Notes under the pieces: model-generated
What the model was told of the DNA's origin: nothing
The model's database searches: none
What the model saw: only the letters and a program-made list of their open reading frames with translations
Shown here: positions 13,361 through 24,661 of the stretch, in pieces
Position numbering within the stretch: position 1 is the first letter of the stretch
How the letters are laid out: every line of letters starts with the position of its first letter
NCBI GenBank assembly: GCA_037957365.1
Contig: JARHVA010002128.1
Location: 434,001 to 498,000 of the forward strand
Reading direction: 5' to 3'
From: Torreya grandis
Lineage: Eukaryota; Streptophyta; Pinopsida; Cupressales; Taxaceae
Length of the DNA: 64,000 nt
Translations under genes and position numbers: made by a program

Positions 13361-14554
13361 TGGGAAACTAGATGTTTAATTTTTAAATAATAAATGGGTT
13401 TGAGTAGATAAAATTAGTAAATCATATATAATAATTAGGCTACTAATTTATGAAATTTGACTATAGTTATGACTTTTCTAAAAATAGTATTGAGAGAGAG
13501 AAAATTAAACTTATCTAATTTTATGTTGTTTTGACCGAGATAGGGTCTGGAAATCTATGTGAAATCTTGGGGGACTATTGCAAATAGGAATTTGGAGTTT
13601 TTTTCTTGATGGGATAGGAGTTCTCAAAGTGAGACACCCTAGGTTTTGGCACCATAATCTTATCTTGGTGCTATTGTCTTAGTGATCTAAGCTTTCTAGG
13701 TTTTATGTGTTAGGTCTATGTGACCCTACCTATGAAATATTAAAGATTTAAAGTTTATAGAGCTCACTATGTACCTAATTTAATCTTGAATAATATAGGT
13801 CTTCTTTATGTTTGAACTTTAATGTAAAATTTGGAGAAAGGAGAGGAGGGGTTAGTATGTAAAGGATACGCTAGATACACTTCACACCTCGTGTGTGGGC
13901 AAACTACCTACATACCAATACTTCAAGGAGGGATCAAGCTATATGTATTTCTCCCATTGAAATTCTTGGTGCAATAGTGTGATGAAAATTAAAGTAAATG
14001 CAAAATTGTTTGTACTTGTAATGACTAAGGACTGGTGTAAAGGTTTGAATAAGCTTTAAATGTTATTGAATGGTTGTATGTAGAGAATAGGGAAAAGTGA
14101 TTGAGTAATCTTATTTATATTCTTGCTTCTCTCTTGTAAATGAGTACCAACCCATATAAATAGACTTTGAATGGCCTTTTATAGGGGATTTAATGTTTTT
14201 AGATTAAAATAATTCACCTTAGGCTGACATGAATTAGGATAAGGATTTAGAAGAATATGACTGTTAGAATCCAAAATGCACTTGGATAATGGTGATAGAA
14301 ATAAGACACCCTAGGTTTTAATGATATATTCTAGGTTTGGGCATTATTATCTATGGATAACAAGACTTGGGAGGATGGATTAAGCATGTAAAGAGTAATT
14401 TGGGTCTACAAGGGTTTAGTTTGGGAGGCTACAGATGACTAGGAATCAATGAAAACATGCCTATGAGGGTCATGAGAGAAAATAAGATAGACTTATGGAT
14501 AGGGTGTCATTAGCCACACTCAAGTTATAGGATTTTGTATTCTATATGTCTACA
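13361..14554 (-). repeat. 5' LTR of the gag-protease element
   Basis: This is the partner of 7,253-8,449 and nearly the same length. Read on the minus strand it starts TGTAGACATATAG and carries a good TATA box, CCCCTATAAAAGGCC (14,172-14,187 on the plus strand), that would drive transcription toward gag. The GAGAGAGA tract and the 'tgaccctacctatgaaatat' block are shared by both LTR copies. Confidence 0.8.
14172..14187 (-). promoter_or_regulatory. LTR TATA box
   Basis: The minus strand reads CCCCTATAAAAGGCC about 370 bases into the 5' LTR. The other LTR has a matching, slightly altered TATA at 8,067-8,081. This is the probable core promoter of the element. Confidence 0.55.
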
Positions 14555-17269
14555 CTTATATTGGCTAGAATACTACAACAAGTATAGTATTGGTTTACAT
14601 AGATATAGTTATAGGTTTATCATTTATACTCAATTTTTACTCAGATTCATATCAATTAGCTCAGATTCATATCAATTTCTTTATGTTGAGGGCATCATGC
14701 ATGTCATGACCATTAAAATATTTAGTTTAGATACTTAGATATAATTATTAAAAATTAGTTTATAATCAATATACTCAGATACCAAATTGGGGGTATGTGT
14801 ATGGCACATTGTTTCCATATGCTTAGTTACACACTTATGGATCAAATGGAATGAAAAATTACATGTCATTCTTTATGATGCATACACTTAAAATCTTATT
14901 CTAGGTTATCACCAATCTCATGCCTTACTCCATTTATGTTGGTTAGCATTTGAAAGTGGCCCAGAGATGCCTAATGTACCTAAGTGGCTACATAACTGAC
15001 ATATATAGTTATATATACTCAATTAGACATTTATAATACTTTGTGTAGTTTAGTTTTAGATGCATATACAACATATGGGTGGGAAATTATGGATTCATAA
15101 CCTAATTGAGTTTTTGAACCACCTACATGAGAGGGTTGGACACACTATCAATCCAATCCAAGTTATTCACAGGACATGATCCACTAAATAAGTATGGGAA
15201 ATGATGGAGTCAAAACTAGATTGAGTTATTATTCCACCCTCACATGAGGAGTGAACAAGCCATCATCTTAGACTAAGATATTAATTGATTTATCACTATA
15301 TACATGCACACACATAGGTTTTCACTGAGTTCATATTTTGGTTTATATACCCAATGAGATGTATTCATTCCTTTCCTATTTCCCATATCTTTACTCAATT
15401 TTACTTCTTTTCTTAGCATAGTATTTTGATTTTGATATCTATTATAAATTGATTAATACACATCTAATTTGTAGGACATGCTTTGGATCATGATTCACAT
15501 ATGCATACCCAACTTTATATACTTAGATTCAACTTCATGGGCTTCACTTCCTAGGTAAGTCTAGGTACACTTATTTTTATTTTATACTAGTCATTTCACT
15601 TTGTTTCATTTATAATGTAAATGGGGGGTTGAATATAATCACCTAAAAGTGGTATTTGAGTGCTAAGAGTGATATTTGATACTACATATCCATATCTTAT
15701 CCATAGACCTATCCTGGAGCCTATTATCACACTTATCTAGATTTCATATAAGCCACATGCATCACTAATCACCTCAAAAATAGTCTTAGATAATCATTTC
15801 CTGATCCTAGCCCTTTATGCCTAGTGTTCTGTTAACTAGACATTCACACCACATTAAGGACATTAGAGCCAAATGATGCTAGTGTCCCCAAAATGGAACA
15901 TATTTACTTTAACCTAAATTTTCTAAATGAATATGTTTTCAAAAGTAAAACCCTCGTAAGGTCAACCTAAACATCTTTTATTATCTACATAAGCAATATA
16001 ACACTATAAATATATGACTGTTAACCCTATATCCACTAGATGGAAATTATACCTTAGGATTTTTAAGAATAAACAATATGTAGATTAGTATCTTACTATT
16101 CCAAATGATAAAATATCAATCATAATAATTTATTAATATTAAACACTCTTGCCTAAGAACTAGGGGGAGCATAACACAATAAGCAAGATGAAAAAATAGA
16201 GATGAAGACAATACAAATTTCTTACCCTTTTTGTCAAGTTTGATGCTTACTTATTGGCATATGGTTGTTCATTCTCACCTTATCATAATTATAGTTGTCT
16301 ATAAATTTTCATCCATGGTGGTAGTATCTCTCCAATAGTCACTTATTGTTTGTGTGAAGATTGAAATAAGTTGGTCATTATAACACTACTCAAAGGCTTC
16401 AAGAGGGTATTACAATAGAATAACCGTACACAAAACATATTGTTAAAAAATGGTGTGGGAACTTGTATTTATATCTTAAATAACTAACTCTAATCCTAGG
16501 TAGGTTAGGTTAAATTCTAACTTGGGTTGAATATAGATTAGCCTAGGTTGGGTTCATGCACTCATGAAATCTTGACATGTTAATTTCATATATTTGTGAG
16601 GAAGGGAAACTCACTTTATAATTTTATGATGTAGGAGTCATATTTTTAAATATTAAGAGATAATAAATCACTTTATTAGCTCATTTGACCTTTGACTTCA
16701 TATTTTCTTAGAAAATGAATTTTTAGTAAATTAAATTCACTAGTTTCACTTGTATTTTTTGTTTAGGAAAGTTAATTAAGATTTGAAATATAATTTATTT
16801 TGCTTAGTATTTTTTTTGCTTTTGAAAATTGTTTTAAATTTTATTAATTAATAGCTTGATATGTCAAAAGTGTTGAATTACTAGGTCTTAATTTGACTAA
16901 GGTTATAACTAAACTAGGTTAGTGATGCATACAAGGTAATACACCAAATAAGCTAACCTTATCATGTTTTTGGGTAATTAAATCCATTACATAAATAAAA
17001 TTAGGAAATTCAAGTGATTTTAGTATTAAAATGTGTCATTTTTACAACTTGAACTAAATCTCTAGTTTATGCATGAAAGTGGCGAAAACTAAGTGTCTAT
17101 AGTTTATCCCTATTTGAGAAGGAATTTCAAGACATAGGAATAGTAACAAATTTTCAACGAATTAAAAAAAAAATTAATAATGTCTCATGCCATAAAGGGT
17201 GGTGAATAATCCCTTGATGCCCTCTTGAGGGAATGGGTGACAAAATTTATCAAAGGAAATTATAGCTAG
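14555..17269 (+). other. Probable 3' end and LTR of an older plus-strand element
   Basis: No coding frame is convincing. Sequence near 15,530-15,630 is a reverse-complement look-alike of 8,460-8,560, the zone just before the 3' LTR of the gag-protease element. It ends in a purine-rich AAATGGGGGGTTGAA at 15,619-15,633, which would be the purine tract of a plus-strand relative with its LTR beginning just after. A loose ~110-bp direct repeat starts at about 15,077 and 15,189. The far LTR end could not be placed. The identification is by inference only. Confidence 0.35.
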
Positions 17270-17725
17270 TAATGGATGTATAGTCATTGATTTACCCAAA
17301 GGTGGTTATAATAAGTAATAAAGGGTGTGATACTAGTTTGCCTAAAGGCAGTTATAAGTAGTGGCATGAATATTTTCCCCATTAGGGTGGTGTGATGGAT
17401 ACTAATTTCCCAAAGGTGGTTATAATTAATAACTAAATAAAAAATGTTGATTTACTAAAGGTAATTATAATCAAGAACTAAAAATAAGAATAATATTGAT
17501 TTTCCCAAAGGTGATTATAATCAAGAATAGAAGGCAAGAAATGCTAATTTTCCCAAAGGTGGTTATAATCAGGAACAAAAGTGGTAAAAATAATGATTTT
17601 CCCAAAGGTGTTTATAATGAAGATTATAAAATGGGAAACACACTATTTTCTCCATAGGAGGTTATAATCATTAGCATGGGATGCAAAAATAATGATTTAC
17701 CCATAGGTGGTTATAATCATTAAAT
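17270..17725. repeat. ~50-bp minisatellite, about nine units
   Basis: A unit of the form 'gattttcccaaaggtggtt' followed by 'ataatcaagaa' and a variable spacer recurs with the 'ggttataat' core near 17,296, 17,346, 17,412, 17,461, 17,511, 17,561, 17,607, 17,658 and 17,708. Most spacings are 46-51 bp, one is 66 bp. Because ~50 is not a multiple of three, no continuous repeated peptide results. The array lies directly downstream of a minus-strand gag fragment. Confidence 0.85.
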
Positions 17726-17859
17726 TAGTCAAAAATAAAATTTGCCACAATAGGGAAAATAGATTGGATCATCACTACTATGTCACTATTTAAAGCCTTT
17801 AAATAATATAGGGAGGAAAAGTTAGGGGTTGGTCTAACTATGACTAGGATTATATTCCA

Positions 17860-18330
17860 TGTTTTTTAGAACCTTGTGTTGAAGTATTTCATGACTTTTT
17901 GAGGAACTCTCCTAATGGTAGTTAGTTTCTCTACAAGTGATAAATGGTCACTTTTTTCCTCAAATATTTTACATAAGGCTTCCTCTAATTGGTCCCATAT
18001 TTGAATGAAATTAGTAGTAAGGCTTCTATACTAATATAAGGCCTTTGTTTTTAAAGAAGTAGCTAATAGCCTAATAGGTATATGCTCTTCAGTCACATTA
18101 TGGATATTGAAAAAGTTGGATAATGTCCATGAGGTGCTTAGAGGGTGTTATAGCTTTGTCCCCAGTGTAATAGGCAACACTTTTAAGGGCTACAACTAGG
18201 ATATGATCATAGTGAGCAAGGGCTAGAGGGATTTGGGAATTAAAAGCCATAGAATATCTATGTATTACCATGGATATGAAAGGAGTTAATAAAGGTCCTC
18301 TTATAGGGGTAGGCCTTGTAAATGACCTAG
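17860..18330 (-). pseudogene. Gag fragment of a Ty3-type element
   Basis: The best frame on the minus strand (18,125-17,865) reads EEHIPIRLLATSLKTKAL, then WDQLEEALCKIFEEKSDH, then LVEKLTTIRRVP. This is the pattern of the plant retrotransposon gag capsid domain. Upstream, in another frame (about 18,300-18,150), AYYTGDKAITPSKHLMDI extends the same domain toward its N-terminus. At least one stop and one frameshift break it. No protease or RT was seen on either side; the ~50-bp minisatellite takes the downstream place. The sequence differs from the gag at 11.2-12.8 kb, so it is another family. Confidence 0.6.
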
Positions 18331-18479
18331 GAGTAAAAGTTCCCTAATATATATTAGTATTGGAAAACCTTAATCTTTTTGATAAATTTAAAGGTAGTTC
18401 AATAAATTCAAAATGAATACCTATTAAAGTTGACATTGTTGTTAGCTTTGGCATGAGATGAAGCTACCACTCTACATAA

Positions 18480-21400
18480 GAGTGTTAACTCTTTCTTTTG
18501 GTTCATTATATGCCATTATTTGGGAGCTTAACTACTATAAATTTGATCAAACCAACATCAACTTTGATCAATCTTATTTTAAAATAAGTGTGTCCTAGTA
18601 GGCATGCTATAAATTATTATAGGTTTAATTTTCACCCTTGGAGAGGGTTCTTCATGTTGTCTCCAACTAAGCTATAATATTGGGACAACCCCAGGTTGTG
18701 GGTATCTTGTGATGGGGTTGAACCTCTAGAGAAGATAGACTTCCTCTTGATGCTCACCTAAAACTAATGCTAAACTAATGCTTCACAAAGAAAAGGGTTA
18801 TAGAGATGATTAAGGGTTCCTAAGAAATCTAAAAGGGTGATGCACCAAAGTTAAATGGACACTCATATAAGCTTGAAAATGCACTGGATCATCAAATGAC
18901 AAATATAGCTTACTCAATCTCATAATTTCACTAGTTGTATACATATTTCATATAAGAGGTTCAAATGAGACACTAGTCTAGATATGCAAGTTAGTTTGAA
19001 AACACCTTCAAAGAGGCAAGTAGAAGGATAAAAAACTAGGAAGAATATCCTTCATGAATTTACCATATACAAGCATATTAAATATTGATTGAAGATAAGA
19101 GATAAGCAAAGGGTTGATCCTACTACTTCAAAATATAGTTCTTATAATATTTTGACAGGGTTTAACCATATCAAATGAGCACACTTTTGTAAGAGTCTCA
19201 ATAAGTATCCTTGTCCTGGAAAATAATATGCTAAATTCTAAAAGCTAAGATTCCATTTAATGGGATGAGACTAGGATATATAGGAGAAGAAAATTCTATG
19301 GGAACACGTTATTAGAAAAATAACACTTTGTCCTAGGTTATTAAATGAGCTTGAGCTATCATCTCTTACTCCTTAGCCAATGGAAACCTTACCACCTTTT
19401 TGATCAAATTAGGACACTACTAGTGGATTATTGAGTGATAAGGTTTCCAAAGGTTTTGTAGATGTATTGAATGCTACTAGCTATAGTTACCAATACTAGG
19501 CCTTTTGTTTGATCCTTCACGCCATCTCCCACTTGAAGATAAAATCTCATGTTCATGGATCTAATTGGATCATGGCTTTGTGCCTTTTAGGTGGCTACTT
19601 GTGAAGATTATGGCCATGTTAAAGGATGAAAATCCTTTTCATTAATCATATATCTAATTTATCTTCATGTTTTGATCATATGTCTATTTATAGGTGGAAA
19701 ACCAATCTAATGTTATTGGTTTTCCTATAATTTCCATATCAGTGCATACCTATAAATTATATAACATTTTTCTATATTATAACAGGTCCAAATAGACCCA
19801 CTTTATCTTTGTAGGAGCCAAAATTTCATTTTATACATATGTTATCCTTTATAAATGGTGAACCAATCATGAGAAACAATCCTAAATGCTAAAACTTACC
19901 AAACCAAAGATATATATTTAGCTCCAAAGGTGGTCTCTTATGTTCCTTATATCTTACTACATCAGTGAGACTACTCCATGGTGTTTGAATGAGCTTAAAT
20001 GGCATAAAGATGACCCTAAAAAACCCTATCTTCCATGGTAAAAAATAGCTTCTCAACCTCCATCAAGAATCTTGGGCTTGCCTTTGCTCTAATTGGTCAT
20101 CAAAATCTAACTCGGCTCATTGACACATTGAATCATCTCATTTCATTGATTTCAATTGGTAAGAATGCATAAGAACCATCAATTCTCTAATAGTTAAATA
20201 TTCTAGTGACACTTTTCAAGCACACATTCATTCTTGAGATTGACTAACCCTTTGACCTCCACTTATTGTGAGATCTGAGTGTATGATGCAACATGGACTA
20301 TTAGATCAACTGGGACCCATTATTTGAAATCTAATGGCTAGTTGATGATCTTAAAAATTATATCCTCTCTCCCATCAAATTATGTTCACATGACCATTAT
20401 TTATGGTCATGTGATGTCAAATTTAAGTTCACTTAGGTTTCCTTTTCTCTATCTAAAACTTGACATTTACATGAATGTCTTATGCTTTTTGACCAACTTT
20501 GAAGGCTTGCATATTAAAGCAAAAGAATCATGGAGGCACCAAAATCTCAAGAGAAGTTATTAAGGTCAAAAATAATAAACCAATTTGATTCACTAGTCCA
20601 AATATCCTTATAAGTGAAGATATTTAATTCATAAGTTGGATGGTTCAAATTCTTCTACATAATATCCTAGTGACGGTTGAGCTGAAATGACTAAGTATGG
20701 AAAACTTAGTCAAATCTAACTAAGGAGAAAACTTTGAAAATGCATAAATTTTACTATGATTTTGTGGATTACTTAAAAATTGGTGCATATAAATTTGGCA
20801 CATAAATGAACAAACCCATATGACCAACTTTCCCTAACCCATCCACACATGGCAATGGTGACATAAACAAAGTGTCTACTCAAAAATTTTGCCACTAGAC
20901 CCAAGTGTCTCAAAGAACACAATGAAGAACCAAATGGATCCCATGCACTTCCATACTCATTCTAGGAACTATCATCATTAAAAATGGTCTCTATAACTTG
21001 TCTATCTTTTAATCCATTAGTAACCTAATCCACATAGATACAAACTTGGTATACGGGCCAAAAATGTCCAACAAGTCATGAAAATGAAACCAAAATGTTG
21101 GGATCTTTTATTTTTAGTTTAGAATATATTTTCCCTAGTTGTGTTCCTAAGAAAACAAGAGTTATAATGAGTTATCACAATAGTATATCACATAATAAAA
21201 TGTTCTCATGCACTCACCCAAATCACGTAACTTAAGACTAGTTCCCATGGGTTTTATTACATGAAGTTGTATTCATTTACTTTTCTATGATATGACACTT
21301 GAAAAAGAACTTAGTTGTAAAATAATACTTAGTTTCATGTCTAACTATTAACCATTCAATTATTAATTAACTATATTAAAAAAAATTGGATGCAAACTGA

Positions 21401-21944
21401 TAACAAGGTAATATTAACTCCATTATAATCAAGAATAATGATAAAAAATAATACTAATTAAAATAAGGGGTGTTTATACATGGTTTATGTTTACCATTCA
21501 ATTACAAAAGTAAATATAAAAAATATGACTTGCTAATGACCATTAACAACAATGAGTCATGGTAAGCCATTTACAATGAATTCCTAAGGGTCTAGACATA
21601 AATGACCATATATGCTCCTTCTATGTTATATCATTGTCACCATGTCCATATATTCCTATGAACCAATGATAAATTCACACTTGACTTATTCTTTTATGAT
21701 GTTCATGAGCACTACTCCCTAATTGCCTCTACTTTCTACACCTTTCCCAATTTTTTCACTAATATCTGAATCCTACATTCTTAGGTTCTCCACTTATCAT
21801 GCTTATTTGTTCCATGTGAATTTTCTCCTCCATGCCATGGTATTATTCATCATGTTATTTTGTGCCGTGTATTTCCCATGTCACTTATCTTAAAAAAGTA
21901 CTTAGCTAAAATTAATTCAAAATTAAGGGCCCAACATGATGCTA
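18480..21944. other. No recognised gene or element
   Basis: Both strands are full of stops. The longest open frame (plus strand, 20,342-20,563) shows no family motif. I found no LTR pair, tandem repeat or RNA gene. Given its neighbours it is probably retroelement debris too worn to classify. The missing 5' half of the chromovirus-type element at 21,945 may lie here, unrecognisable. Confidence 0.4.
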
Positions 21945-22290
21945 TGAAATGATATTGATAAATTTTTAGTAGACTATTTTGATGATATTTTGATATTTAG
22001 TAAGAGAAAATAAGAGAACTTAAGGAATTTTATAATGGTATTATAATTGTTAATAATGAGAAGCTTAATGAAATTTAAAGAAGTGCAATTTTATTCACAA
22101 AAGTTTATTATTTTTTAGACTTTTCATTTCAAAAGATGGATTAAGAATGGACAAAGAAAAGATAAAGGTGATTAATGAGTGACCTACTCCAAAAAACATA
22201 TCAAATTTAATAAGTTTCCTTGGTTTACCAACCTTTTATAGAAATGTCAATAAGAATTTTAGTAGTGTTGTTGCATCAATAACATATTGC
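21945..22290 (+). pseudogene. Chromovirus RT C-terminus / RNase H start (fragment)
   Basis: The plus strand reads DYFDDILIFSK, corresponding to the RT catalytic block; the usual Y-x-D-D is F-D-D here. It continues with KDGLRMDKEKIKVINE, PTPKNISNLISFLGL and FYRNVNKNFSSVVAS, the standard RT connection region of chromoviruses. The fragment has stops and frame changes (22,000-22,090), and most of the following RNase H domain is missing: the sequence jumps to the integrase N-terminus near 22,315. It is a non-functional relic. Confidence 0.7.
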
Positions 22291-22314
22291 ATTTGGGGAA
22301 AATAATTTATGTAG

Positions 22315-22945
22315 CATTGTTAACCACTATGATGACTGAAGTAGTTAGATTTGTGGATATGAAAGAATTGTATGATTTTGATCAAGATTTTTGGAATATT
22401 TTAAATAATGTAGGAACCTATTAACAAGTGTGATATGTTTTATTCATGATGATTATCTTATGCATGATGGTTATTTTTTTACGGGAAAGCAATTATGTCT
22501 TTCACTTAGGTCTATGTGAGAAAATATTATAAGAGAACTACACAATGGTGGTTTGGGTAGACACTTTAGTAAAATAATACAATAGATTTGGTGGATAAGG
22601 AGTATTTTTGGTCAAAGATGAAGACAATTGTATCAAGGTATGTGTCATGATGTAGGATATAACAAATTTTTAAAGGCCATAAATAAAACATGGTGTTACA
22701 TAATCCATTACTGTTGTGAAAGGACCAGGAAATATTTGAGTGTACATTTTATATTGGGGATTCCAAACACATAGAAATGGAATAATTCATTTTTTTGTGG
22801 TAAATAGGTTCTATAAGATGGTTCATTTTATTGAATGCATGAAAAATAATGATGCTACTAGAGTATCATTTTTTTTTATCAAATATATTAGATTGTATGG
22901 TGTTCCAAAATCCATTACATTAGATAAAAATATAAAATTTATAAG
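22315..22945 (+). pseudogene. Chromovirus integrase, N-terminal and core part (fragment)
   Basis: Visible blocks are KELYDFDQDFWN, then HNGGLGRHFSK and EYFWSKMKT (the zinc-binding N-terminal region), then FFVVNRFYKMVHFIECMK and KYIRLYGVPKSITLDKNIKF (catalytic core), mostly open from 22,740 to 22,945. The core is cut at codons corresponding to KFLS-HFW: after 'aaatttataag' the sequence switches to the 313-bp repeat array. The frame resumes at 26,927. Several stops occur in the N-terminal part. Confidence 0.75.
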
Positions 22946-24661
22946 ACAATAAAATATTTGATTTTTTCTTAGTCCATAAGAGTGAGCTATAAAATTTATG
23001 GGTAAAACTATGTGAAATATTTTCAATTTACATGTTTCAAATCAACATCCATGTTTCATCATAAAGAATGAAACATGAATTGAGGTGTAGTATGGCTTCC
23101 TTATAAATAAATGATGTTAAACGATCAAAAAGGATTAATGGTACCTTCTTTTTATGTTATATATTAAGGAAATCCAAGTATGTAATTTTCTTTCCTAATT
23201 TATTCCCTATCTTCTCTAGAAGCTTATCTTTAACATATGTCTCCCTCCCATGCATGGTACAAATAAAATATTTGATGTTTTCATATTCCATAAGACCGAG
23301 ATACATAATTTATAGGTAAAATTGTGTGCTATATTTTTGATCAATACATTTCGATTCAATACCCATGATTCATCATCATGAATAAAACATGAATTAAGTT
23401 ACAGTTTGGTTTTCCTTATAAATAAATGATGTTGAATGTTCAACAAGGATTAATGGTACCTTCTTGTCATGGCATATTTTAAATAAAGTTAGTTCTCAAG
23501 AAGCTTAGCTTTAACATATCTTTCCCTCCCATATAGGGGATAAATAAAATATTTGATGTTTTCACAGTTCATAAGAGTGAGCTATAGAAATTTTGGGTAA
23601 ACTATGTGCATTATTTTTTATCAACATATTTTGAATCAACACCTATGATTCATAATTTTGATTAAAACATGAATTAAGATGAAAGTTGGATTCCTTATAA
23701 AGAAATGATGCTAAATGATCAAGAGAGATTAATGGTTCCTTTTCGTCATGACATGTTTTAAGGAAAGTTGGGTATGCAATTCTCTTCGCTAATTTTTTCA
23801 TTAATTTATATAGAAGCTTAGATTTAGAATATGTTTCCCTACCATGCAGGGTACAAATAAAATCTTTGATGTTTTAAAAGTCCATAAGAATGAGCTATAG
23901 AATTTTTGGGTAAAAATATGTGTAGTATTTTTTATTGATGCATTTTGAATCAACACATGTGATTGATCATCATGAATGAAACATGAAATGATATAAAATT
24001 TGGCTTATTTATAAGGAAACTATGTAAAATGTTCAAGAAATATTAATTTTACCTTCTTGTCATGCATCTTTTATGTAAATCTAGGTCTATAATTCTCTTT
24101 TCTAATTTACTCCTCAACTAATATAAAAGCTTAGATTTAACATATCTCCCTTCAATGAAGGGTAAAAATAAAATCTTTGATGTTTTTATAGTCCATAAGA
24201 GTGAGCTATAATTTTTTGGGTAAAACTATGTGTAATATTTTTAATCGACGTGTTTAGAATCAACACATATGATTCATCATTAGGAATAAAACATGAATTG
24301 AGTTATAGTTTGGATTACTTATAAATAAATTATGCCAAATGATCAATAAGGATTAATGGTACCTTCTTGTCATGACATATTTTATACAAACCCAGGTTAT
24401 AAATATTTTTGCAATTTTTTTCCTCAGCTTCTCTAGAAGCTTATCTTTAGCATATGTCTCCCTCTCATACAGGGTACAAATAAAATATTTGATCTTTCCA
24501 TAGTTCATAAGAGTAAGAGATATAATTTATGGGTAAAATTATGTGTAGTATTTTTTATGGATGTAGTTTGAATCAATACCCATGATTCATCATCAAGAAT
24601 AAAATATGAATTGAGATACAATCTAGCTTCCTTATAAACAAATGATGTTAAAGGGTCAATA
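22946..24661 (-). repeat. Left arm: six reverse-oriented 313-bp units
   Basis: Unit spacing is about 312, 279, 316, 313 and 312 bp. The outer end starts inside a unit at 'acaataaaatatttg', about 50 bp further out in unit register than the right arm's end. Units differ from each other by many substitutions, so amplification is old. Reading frames on the minus strand are more broken than those in the right arm. Confidence 0.75.

Larger units (their letters stand above)
7253..14554 (-). mobile_element. Ty3-type LTR element carrying only gag and protease
   Basis: Two direct repeats of 1,197 and 1,194 bp bound a ~4.9-kb interior. The minus strand of the interior encodes a Tat-like gag and an aspartic protease, but no reverse transcriptase, RNase H or integrase. 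The minus-strand reading puts the 5' LTR at 13,361-14,554 and the 3' LTR at 7,253-8,449, with a purine tract next to the 3' LTR. The layout is that of a non-autonomous gag-carrying element, which would need polymerase from a relative. I could not find a clean 5-bp target duplication. The LTR starts (TGGG) were chosen where the two copies stop aligning and could shift by a few bases. Confidence 0.8.

Noticed and set aside
17270..17725. Repeated peptide at the gag C-terminus (DYNHLWEN-like)
   Set aside because: The ~50-bp unit shifts frame at each repeat, so the peptide is not continuous.
20342..20563. 73-codon plus-strand frame
   Set aside because: No motif or neighbour supports it; expected by chance at this composition.
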